In this document: in pieces, positions 1 to 5,174 of the stretch
How the letters are laid out: every line of letters begins with the position of its first letter
Numbering within the stretch: position 1 is the stretch's first letter
NCBI GenBank assembly: GCA_004556875.1
Contig: SFFP01000142.1
Span: 1-5,266 of the forward strand
Reading direction: 5' to 3'
From: Ruminococcus flavefaciens
GTDB lineage: Bacteria > Bacillota_A > Clostridia > Oscillospirales > Ruminococcaceae
DNA: 5,266 nucleotides
Notes under the pieces: model-generated
What the model saw: only the letters and a program-made list of their open reading frames with translations
Databases searched by the model: none
Told to the model about the DNA's origin: nothing
Program-made: the position numbers and the translations under genes

Positions 1-1
1 T

Positions 2-949
2 GCAAAGACTTATCGTTGGGGAGCGCAGACAATTGCCCATATTCTTGAACGCTACGAATACTGCGGTCATACGGTCAATTTCAGAACGAAAATGAAGTCC
101 TACAAGGTTCACAAGATCGTCTACAATCCGGAGGACGAGTGGCAGATCTTCGAGAATACGCAAGAGCCTATCATCAGCCAGCAGACCTTTGACTTGGTGC
201 AGGAGCTTCGCAAGCACAAGCGCAGACCGCAGAAAATGCAGACGGTCAATCCGTTCGCAGGAATGGTGTACTGTGCAGACTGCGGAGAAAAGATGTACCT
301 GAGCCGTCGCAAGGACGAGCGTCCCGAACAGGAACACATGAGATGCTCCACCTACGCAAAGGAACAGGACAAATGCACTGTCCACTATATCCGCACCTGT
401 GTCCTCAACGAAATTGTCCTCGGTGAGCTGAACAAGCTCCTGACAATGGTGCGTGAGAATGAGGACGAGTTTATCCAGACAGCTATGAGCAATTCCGTTC
501 AGCGCAAGTCCTCGGAGCTTACAAAAGCAAAGAAAACGCTGAAACAGGCGCAGAAGCGTATCGCTGAACTGGACAAGCTGTTCACAAGGCTCTATGAGGA
601 TAATGTTCTCGGCAGATTGTCGGACGAGCGTTTCACGATGATGTCGGCAGGATATGAGGACGAACAGGCAAATCTGAAAGCTACCGTTGCGGAACTTACA
701 ACCCTGATTGACGGTGCGGAGCAGAAATCCTCCGATGTGACAGCGTTCCTCAAAGTGGTGCATAAGTATGAGCATATCGAAACGCTCACGCCTGAGATCA
801 TGCACGAGCTGGTTGACAAGATCATCGTCCACGAACCCGACAAGTCCAGCGGAAAGCGTGTGCAGGATATTGAGATCCACTTCCGCTTTGATGTGGCGGT
901 GACTACCATATCCGTGGAAACAGGCAAATATGGAAAAAAGGTCGCATAA
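2..949 (+). CDS. Large serine recombinase, C-terminal part (N-terminus outside window)
   Basis: The reading frame is already open at base 2, so the ATG at 92 is internal and the true start is left of the window; 315 residues are visible. Seen, numbered from base 2: the end of a Recombinase domain (WGAQTIAHILERYEYCG, about 6-22); a zinc ribbon with CADC at 91-94 and further cysteines at 115 and 125 (CxxC-x20-C-x9-C); a charged alpha-helical, probably coiled-coil stretch at about 165-240; and a DUF4368-type tail containing KIIVHEPDKSSGKRV near 273-287. In this family the zinc ribbon and coiled coil bind att DNA and control synapsis, and the missing N-terminal domain holds the catalytic serine. 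Such enzymes integrate and excise Tn4451/Tn5397-like elements, usually from a gene at the element's edge, which fits its position beside a truncated maff2. It is convergent with the conjugation operon. Whether the full gene is intact cannot be seen. Confidence 0.93.
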   Translation, partial: AKTYRWGAQTIAHILERYEYCGHTVNFRTKMKSYKVHKIVYNPEDEWQIFENTQEPIISQQTFDLVQELRKHKRRPQKMQTVNPFAGMVYCADCGEKMYLSRRKDERPEQEHMRCSTYAKEQDKCTVHYIRTCVLNEIVLGELNKLLTMVRENEDEFIQTAMSNSVQRKSSELTKAKKTLKQAQKRIAELDKLFTRLYEDNVLGRLSDERFTMMSAGYEDEQANLKATVAELTTLIDGAEQKSSDVTAFLKVVHKYEHIETLTPEIMHELVDKIIVHEPDKSSGKRVQDIEIHFRFDVAVTTISVETGKYGKKVA

Positions 950-968
950 TGCCTATTTTATGCGACCT
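934..968 (-). terminator. Rho-independent terminator for leftward transcription, overlapping the recombinase stop codon
   Basis: An 11-bp perfect inverted repeat (939-949 with 958-968, arms AGGTCGCATAA and TTATGCGACCT) encloses an 8-nt loop. On the minus strand the hairpin is followed by a run of six T (bases 939-934 read as complement). On the plus strand no T run follows, so it should work only leftward, for the operon ending with maff2. Its left arm encodes the last codons and TAA of the recombinase. Confidence 0.8.
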
Positions 969-997
969 GAATTAAGGGAGAAAAAACTTCTATATCA

Positions 998-1327
998 CTA
1001 CTGTGCTTTTGCACCGGGGTTATCATTACCATAGCCTTCCAGGAGGTTTACGATACCCCATACACCAACACCGCCGCCGATAAGGCAGATGACACTCTTG
1101 AGAACGGTGCAGGCGGTAGTAATAAAGCTGGAAGTATCAACTTCACCGGTACCAGCCGCAAAAGCCTGAGTTGCACAGGTAGATGCCATTACTCCGGCGA
1201 TAGTTGCGAACATAGTTGCCTTCTTAGCAAACTTAGCACCCTTAGAGAGCCACTTGTGCTTAGGTGCAGAGGTGGTTGCTGTCTCAATTGCGGTATTCTC
1301 CACCGCAGAAATATTCATAGTTTCCAT
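998..1327 (-). CDS. Maff2 family membrane protein with signal-peptide-like N-terminus, C-terminally truncated
   Basis: 109 residues from the ATG at 1327. This start is chosen over the ATG at 1369 because GGGAGA lies about 11 bases upstream, whereas the extra 14 residues have no good ribosome site. Seen: a long basic N-region (K23, K25, K29, K32, K35, K36), a hydrophobic stretch at about 37-50, an AFA/A signal-peptidase-like site at 55-58, then a glycine-rich membrane helix (about 73-96) and the loop GYGNDNPGAKAQ (98-109) before TAG. The helix and loop are the Maff2 signature; Maff2 lies next to virD4 in Clostridial conjugative elements and is thought to belong to the transfer apparatus. From recall of the family, the loop should continue into a conserved GMKQLMAGGG-like second helix, which is missing here. 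The break falls next to the recombinase end, so this is probably a disrupted gene. The long leader plus helix-loop layout resembles VirB2 pilin precursors (inference). It is the last gene of the leftward operon. Confidence 0.8.
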   Translation of the reverse strand: METMNISAVENTAIETATTSAPKHKWLSKGAKFAKKATMFATIAGVMASTCATQAFAAGTGEVDTSSFITTACTVLKSVICLIGGGVGVWGIVNLLEGYGNDNPGAKAQ

Positions 1328-1337
1328 AGGTAAAAAA

Positions 1338-1346
1338 GTCTCCCTT
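1338..1346 (-). promoter_or_regulatory. Ribosome binding site deciding the maff2 start
   Basis: The complement reads AAAGGGAGA, about 10 bases before the ATG at 1327. It favours this start over the in-frame ATG at 1369. No convincing -35/-10 pair was found in the 83-base gap between virD4 and maff2, so maff2 is probably read from the same transcript. Confidence 0.6.
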
Positions 1347-1410
1347 TCAAAATAAAAACATTCGTCCATTCAGCGTCACCCGATTATCTCTTTTTTATAT
1401 TTTCGGGTTC

Positions 1411-3609
1411 TTAGCTGTCTGCCGTATCTCCGTCTATATCTGTTTCGGAGTCGGCATCGTAAACAGCTTCTGCTTCTGCATTTTCTTTTTCTGTCGCATC
1501 AGCAGGATAGGTAACTTCCTTTAAGGCGGAACTTGACTTGTCGATCACCCATTGACTTATTTGATCTTTCGGAGAAATGTTTGAAACCATCCCACTTCGG
1601 TCACTAACAAAACTTTGAATGTCAAACTTTTTCTCCGGGTTTGCATCAAGAAGTTCAGAGTAATTCTTGTGTCTTGTTATATCGTATTTATCAGAGAAGA
1701 ACGGACGCACTCCTCTAAGCTGTAAGATACATTTTCCGCCGTCCATTACGGCTAATTCGTCCTGAGACTTCAGCTCCTTTCCGAGTTTCTGATAGTTCAT
1801 GCCGTAGCTTTCCGACTGACCTCTGTTTGTGGAGGTATTGAAACTGTCGATAGTTTCCTTGCCCAAACTTTCAGAGATCTCTTTAAGCGTTGACTTTTCT
1901 TTGCCGCCCAAAAACAGCATCGTATCACAGTTGCCTTCAATTGTGTCTGCATTGTCTTTGTAGATAGCCTTTAGCTGACTCTTAGCTTGCAAGATGATAC
2001 TTGCCGATATTTCTCGGCTTCGGATAGTCGCTATCAGCTTTTCAAACTGAGGTATCTCACCGATGTTCGCAAACTCGTCTAAGAGACACCGCACATGGTA
2101 CTGCAATCTGCCTCCGTCGCTGTTGTCAGCTTTGGTACACAGCAGATTGAAAAGTTGTGAATACATGATCGCAACGAGGAAGTTAAACGTTGCGTCAGTA
2201 TCGGAGATTATTACGAACAGCGCTGACAGCTCGTCACCGAGCATATCAAGGTGCAGTTCGTCATACGAAGTTATCTCCAACACTTCATCTATGGCAAAAG
2301 GCGCAAGTCTTGTGGAACAGGAGATCAGGATAGATTTTGCCGTCTTGCCTGCTGCCAACTTGTAAGCCTTGTATTGTTTGAGAGCAAATGCGCCGAGCCT
2401 TTGCTGTTCGCTTTGAGGTGTCATGTGACACATTTTACGGTATTCGTCATAGGCTTTGGCTTCAAATTTGAACTTGCTCTCGCTTTCTTCTGCTTCTTCG
2501 GAGTTATCGTCAGACCCCTCCGACTTTTCTTTTTCTTTCTCTTTTTCTATGGCTTCGTCAATTTCTTCCTCAGAAGGAAACTGACCGTCAAGCCATGTTT
2601 CAAGCATACCGAACTGAATGTCCATAGCATTCTTGAAAGTTTCATCTTCCTCACGGCACTCAGAACCGTTTATCATTTCGATAAGCGTTTCAAAATTGCG
2701 TTCATCTTCATCGTAAAGGGTGAAGATCAGTGCAATGTAAGACGTATACAACAGCTTTTCAGCCTTTACCCAAAAGTCATCACCGCCGGGCTGTTGAGAG
2801 GAAGAAGTATTTTTTATAAGGACTTCCACGAATTTGAGAATGTCCTTCTCACGGTTTCTTTCGGAAATATAGGCAAAAGGGTTATAGTGCATGGACTTAG
2901 CAAAGTCAATGGTATTGAATACCTTGATATTGTACGGCTCATAGACGGGCATAGGCTTGCCGTTCTTATCCTTCTTATAGCCGTTCTTGCCGTCTCGCTG
3001 ATACACTATCCTGCCTTCGATGTTTCTCAGCGGTCTGCCCCTTGCAAGAAGATGACCGCACTCCACAAGCACCGTACCTTTCGGATCAGTGATTACATAG
3101 GAGCTGTGCATCTGCATCAGGTTCGGCTTTACGAAAAACCGTGTCTTACCGCTGCCCGAACCGCCGATCACAAGAATGTTCTTGTTTCTCGCAAACTTCG
3201 GAGCTGAGGGCTTGCCCATCGTCAGGGATTCCGTTTTCGTGAGGATAACGTTGTTTTCGGGGCAGGATAAGTCCATATACGGCTCAATGTCCTTTTCCGT
3301 ACCCCATACAGCAGAGCCGTATTCTTCGCCCTGCCTAAACTTCTTCTTGTTTTTCGACTTGACATAGAGAACTAACCTCATCACACCCGCCAGAACCAAG
3401 CCGAAAAGAATATCCAACGGGTGTAAACTGGGAAAGACCTTAGCAAAAGCGACCCCGAGATTGCTCATAAAAGGGAGTATCTTCTCCTGAAATCCGTTGC
3501 CCTCCGCCGTTCGGTACGCATAGCCGATAAGGTTTCCTGCATACGCAAAGATCGCATAGGGTAAGGCTTTCAGAATAACCTTTTTTAGCTTTCGGGTGTT
3601 GATCTGCAC
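1411..3609 (-). CDS. virD4: VirD4/TraG-like type IV coupling protein (CD1115-type conjugal transfer ATPase)
   Basis: 732 residues from a GTG start. The frame is closed by TAA shortly upstream and no ATG precedes M48, so GTG at 3609 is the best start; its nearest ribosome site (AAAGG) is 13 bases away, suggesting coupling to the upstream small ORF. Seen: two N-terminal membrane helices (about 12-32 and 64-83), a conserved YGSAVWGT at 97-104, Walker A GGSGSGKT at 149-156, Walker B CLLDEFANIG at 508-517, and the conserved IATIRSREISASIILQAKSQ at 526-545. Coupling proteins of this family are inner-membrane ATPases that recruit the relaxosome and feed DNA into the secretion channel. Two stretches look inserted relative to relatives as I remember them: a basic loop at about 190-226 and an acidic/lysine-rich linker at about 344-383. 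All core motifs are present and the frame is unbroken, so it may be functional. PcfB lies upstream and Maff2 downstream, the usual order. Confidence 0.95.
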   Translation of the reverse strand: MQINTRKLKKVILKALPYAIFAYAGNLIGYAYRTAEGNGFQEKILPFMSNLGVAFAKVFPSLHPLDILFGLVLAGVMRLVLYVKSKNKKKFRQGEEYGSAVWGTEKDIEPYMDLSCPENNVILTKTESLTMGKPSAPKFARNKNILVIGGSGSGKTRFFVKPNLMQMHSSYVITDPKGTVLVECGHLLARGRPLRNIEGRIVYQRDGKNGYKKDKNGKPMPVYEPYNIKVFNTIDFAKSMHYNPFAYISERNREKDILKFVEVLIKNTSSSQQPGGDDFWVKAEKLLYTSYIALIFTLYDEDERNFETLIEMINGSECREEDETFKNAMDIQFGMLETWLDGQFPSEEEIDEAIEKEKEKEKSEGSDDNSEEAEESESKFKFEAKAYDEYRKMCHMTPQSEQQRLGAFALKQYKAYKLAAGKTAKSILISCSTRLAPFAIDEVLEITSYDELHLDMLGDELSALFVIISDTDATFNFLVAIMYSQLFNLLCTKADNSDGGRLQYHVRCLLDEFANIGEIPQFEKLIATIRSREISASIILQAKSQLKAIYKDNADTIEGNCDTMLFLGGKEKSTLKEISESLGKETIDSFNTSTNRGQSESYGMNYQKLGKELKSQDELAVMDGGKCILQLRGVRPFFSDKYDITRHKNYSELLDANPEKKFDIQSFVSDRSGMVSNISPKDQISQWVIDKSSSALKEVTYPADATEKENAEAEAVYDADSETDIDGDTADS

Positions 3610-3710
3610 TCGGCAGATAAAGCCTTTCTCATGTTATCGGCATAAAAGTGCGCCGTAAAAACATCATCGCCCCTTGCTCTTGGTGTCGGGGGATAGGTAT
3701 GTTCGATCAT
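3585..3710 (-). CDS. Small ORF (41 aa) bridging pcfB and virD4, unknown function
   Basis: The product begins MIEHTYPPTPRARGDD and ends RKALSAECRSTPES. Three signs suggest real translation. Its ATG overlaps the pcfB stop in an ATGA arrangement. A strong ribosome site (AAGGGAG) lies exactly 8 bases upstream, inside the last pcfB codons. Its 3' end runs 25 bases into virD4, whose own GTG start lacks a well-spaced ribosome site. It may therefore work mainly as a coupling leader that delivers ribosomes to virD4, or it may be a small functional protein. No membrane helix, signal peptide or known motif is seen; the N-terminus is proline-rich. I do not recognise the family. Without it, about 97 bases would separate pcfB and virD4 in an otherwise overlapping operon. 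Confidence 0.6.
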   Translation of the reverse strand: MIEHTYPPTPRARGDDVFTAHFYADNMRKALSAECRSTPES

Positions 3711-4183
3711 CTGTGTGTCTCCCTTTTTCTCTCTTTCGATCTGTGTTTCCTGTGCGGTGACTGTGCAACACGGGCAGCTTCTCTCTTTAACTGCTCCCTC
3801 GTGAACACTCCGCGCTGGTTTGTCTTAGCGTTTTTCCCGACGTATTCGGTAAACGCTTTCTTGAAGTTCTCAGTTTTGCTTGCTGAAAAGAAAACATGAT
3901 AGGTAGCAGGCTGGGTGGACTTGTCCGCTTTCAGGGCAAAGTCAACATCGTATTTTCTCGCTGTTTTGAGAAAATCACCGATATTGTCCTCACTGACTTC
4001 AATGCTGTCGAGCTTGCTGTCAGACTTCTTTTCCAGCTGACGATAGGACATTCGCCCTTTCTTTTCAGCCTTGCCTGCCATAAACTCCTGCAAGGCTTCT
4101 TTGAGAATATCCGAGCTGATCTTCTCCGCCTTGATCGTCAGGTCTATCGTTTTCTTTGTGCCGTTTTCGTAGTCATTAGCCAT
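3707..4183 (-). CDS. pcfB: PcfB family conjugation protein (DUF3801)
   Basis: 158 residues from the ATG at 4183, preceded by GGAGGGAG with a 10-base spacer. The start shares a base with the previous gene's stop (TGATG), so the two are probably coupled. Seen: an N-terminal helical region (about 17-38), the conserved-looking KGRMSYRQLEKK at 42-53, DFLKTARKYDVDFALKAD at 70-87, YHVFFSASKTENFKKAF at 95-111, and a strongly basic C-terminal tail (about 124-158) rich in R and K. This pattern and the place directly before virD4 identify the PcfB/DUF3801 family, named from Enterococcus plasmid pCF10. The family is associated with conjugation, but its biochemical role is not settled. A soluble, possibly nucleic-acid-binding accessory protein acting with the coupling protein or relaxosome is inferred from the basic tail and context. 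Length is normal for the family and no damage is seen. Confidence 0.87.
   Translation of the reverse strand: MANDYENGTKKTIDLTIKAEKISSDILKEALQEFMAGKAEKKGRMSYRQLEKKSDSKLDSIEVSEDNIGDFLKTARKYDVDFALKADKSTQPATYHVFFSASKTENFKKAFTEYVGKNAKTNQRGVFTREQLKREAARVAQSPHRKHRSKERKRETHR
3719..3726 (-). promoter_or_regulatory. Ribosome binding site of the 41-codon ORF, inside pcfB
   Basis: The complement reads AAAGGGAG, ending 8 bases before the ATG at 3710. It is formed by the AAA-AGG-GAG codons of the basic PcfB tail (KRE), so the same bases code for protein and provide a well-spaced start signal. Confidence 0.6.
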
Positions 4184-4476
4184 CAGGTATCAGCTCCCTC
4201 CGGCTTTGGAACTTCGTAGACTGCATACGCCTGATTCTTGAACCACTCATGGAGTGCCTTAACAGCTTCCTCCGCTTCCTCATAGGTCTTGTAGATGCCG
4301 ATAGGGATCTCAAGCCCCGTAATATCTCTGCCGACCATTTCAAAATCGGGATCGATAGTGCCGTCATCGGCAATATCAGCATCCTCCCAATTTGTCTTGA
4401 TGCCGATCTTTACGATATTATCGTAATTCACCATCTCATCAAACTGCGTGTAGATAGTCTTAGCCACGATCTTCAC
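4183..4476 (-). CDS. Hypothetical protein, 97 aa, conserved position in conjugation operon
   Basis: The likely start is GTG at 4476, overlapping the preceding gene by 17 bases; a second in-frame GTG at 4467 is a possible alternative, since the GAGAGGAC upstream sits very close to the first. The product is acidic, with no membrane helix or signal peptide. Seen: a mixed N-terminal half rich in D and E, then GIYKTYEEAEEAVKALHEWF (about 60-79) followed by YAVYEVPKP. The G-x-Y-x-T/S-x-EEA-x-x-x-(I/L) pattern followed by a Y-x-V/M-P ending is common in small proteins of Firmicute phages and conjugative elements, whose function is unknown; the resemblance is from memory and weak. Its TGA overlaps the pcfB ATG, so it is very likely cotranslated with pcfB and may be an accessory or regulatory part of the module. 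Confidence 0.72.
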   Translation of the reverse strand: MKIVAKTIYTQFDEMVNYDNIVKIGIKTNWEDADIADDGTIDPDFEMVGRDITGLEIPIGIYKTYEEAEEAVKALHEWFKNQAYAVYEVPKPEGADT

Positions 4477-4657
4477 CGTCCTCTCTGCATATTTGTCTCA
4501 GCTTTTCGTGATATTCTTCCTGCAAGCGGTCAAAGTCCTCAAACATCGTGTCTATGATACGCTTATCTGTCTTTTCAGCGATCATGTCCATGACGATAGC
4601 TTCAAACTCGATGTGGAAAGAATAAAACAGCTTGTCTACTGCCTTGTATTCGGGCAT
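4460..4657 (-). CDS. Hypothetical small acidic protein, 65 aa
   Basis: The ATG at 4657 has a good ribosome site (GAGGTGA, 7-base spacer from GAGG), and an in-frame TGA just upstream rules out a longer form. The product is mostly charged and predicted helical (for example DTMFEDFDRLQEEYHEKLRQ, about 36-55), with no membrane segment and no recognised domain. The helical repeat of hydrophobic positions suggests a small coiled-coil or helical-hairpin protein (inference). It overlaps the next gene by 17 bases and follows the repA remnant by 39 bases. The clean ribosome site and overlap argue for a real gene; I do not recognise its family. Confidence 0.68.
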   Translation of the reverse strand: MPEYKAVDKLFYSFHIEFEAIVMDMIAEKTDKRIIDTMFEDFDRLQEEYHEKLRQICREDGEDRG

Positions 4658-4661
4658 AGTG

Positions 4662-4692
4662 TCACCTCACAATCATACGCACCACCTCCTTT
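4662..4692 (-). promoter_or_regulatory. Near-perfect ribosome site with a four-codon minigene (MIVR-stop)
   Basis: The complement of 4692-4681 is AAAGGAGGTGGT, a near-consensus Shine-Dalgarno. Eight bases after GGAGG comes ATG at 4676, but this frame ends after four codons (ATG ATT GTG AGG TGA). The minigene's AGGTGA end forms part of the ribosome site for the 65-aa gene at 4657. It may be a leader that loads ribosomes for that gene, or a leftover start of a lost ORF. Confidence 0.45.
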
Positions 4693-4696
4693 GCGG

Positions 4697-5174
4697 TCAG
4701 TCATCGAAGTCTTCATGGAGAACATTCTTCCGAACATCGTAGTCAATGCTCATATCCTCATAGCTTTGGGTGAAGTCAATATTGTTCGCCAGATTGATAA
4801 GACAGCTCATCAGATAACTCATAGGGTTATGGATACCCATTGTTTTCTTCATCACGTCATAACCTCTGTCCAGGCAAGCCCTGTTCACTCTCAGCAGCGA
4901 GTCCTGAACTTCCTGAGCAGAATAAACTATGTCATCAATGACTCGCCCTCTCCGTGATACAGCCGTCCTCACCATATTGCTGACGATCTGATCCAGCCCG
5001 CTGACGGTCATAGTGTCACTTCCGAAAAGCTCTATCCACTCGACATACTCGTCATATTCGATATTCTCCTTGATGATATTTTTTATCTTTTCTTTGTCTG
5101 TGATATATCCATCAATCAATCTTTCAATAGAGCTTTCAACAAAACGCTCTGCTTCTGTGCCTGAAACATGTGTT
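4697..5174 (-). pseudogene. Replication initiator (RepA, DUF6017-like C-terminus), 5'-truncated
   Basis: 158 codons remain. The frame continues smoothly upstream of the TTG at 5119 (18 more codons, including SGTEAERFVESSIERL), until it meets an in-frame TGA at 5177-5179 that lies inside the inserted sequence. The coding character therefore crosses the only plausible start, which marks a decapitated gene rather than a complete 140-aa one. The pattern NIEYDEYVE...LDQIVSNMV...SAQEVQDSLLRV...NPMSYLMSCLINLANNID resembles the C-terminal DUF6017 domain of Firmicute replication initiator protein A (conserved YD start, VV/S-x-x-L-L-x-L/V middle, and (I/R)N-x-x-x-YL-x-x-L-x-NA ending). That assignment is from remembered family patterns. 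RepA_N initiators bind the origin and often sit near the start of conjugative element operons. The DNA-binding N-terminus is gone, so this copy is presumably inactive, though a short TTG-started product is possible. Confidence 0.6.

Noticed and set aside
592..927. A 111-codon minus-strand ORF inside the recombinase gene
   Set aside because: It is antisense to a clear recombinase reading frame with family motifs and has a serine-rich product typical of shadow frames.
1327..1369. Longer Maff2 start at 1369 (123 aa)
   Set aside because: The extra residues have no good ribosome site, while the ATG at 1327 is preceded by AAAGGGAGA at suitable spacing.
1378..1408. Inverted repeat ACCCGA/TCGGGT between virD4 and maff2
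   Set aside because: The stem is only 6 bp with a 19-base A/T-rich loop and no T run follows on either strand, so a terminator is not supported. It could be a weak mRNA structure but may be chance.
2251..3207. A 318-codon plus-strand ORF antisense to virD4
   Set aside because: It lies entirely opposite the well-supported virD4 gene, has a low-complexity F/L/R-rich product (the mirror of the acidic/lysine linker), no ribosome site and no recognisable domain. It is a codon-bias shadow.
4493..4957. A 154-codon plus-strand ORF opposite the 65-aa gene and the repA remnant
   Set aside because: It spans two minus-strand genes and their intergenic gap, has no ribosome site, and its product matches nothing familiar.
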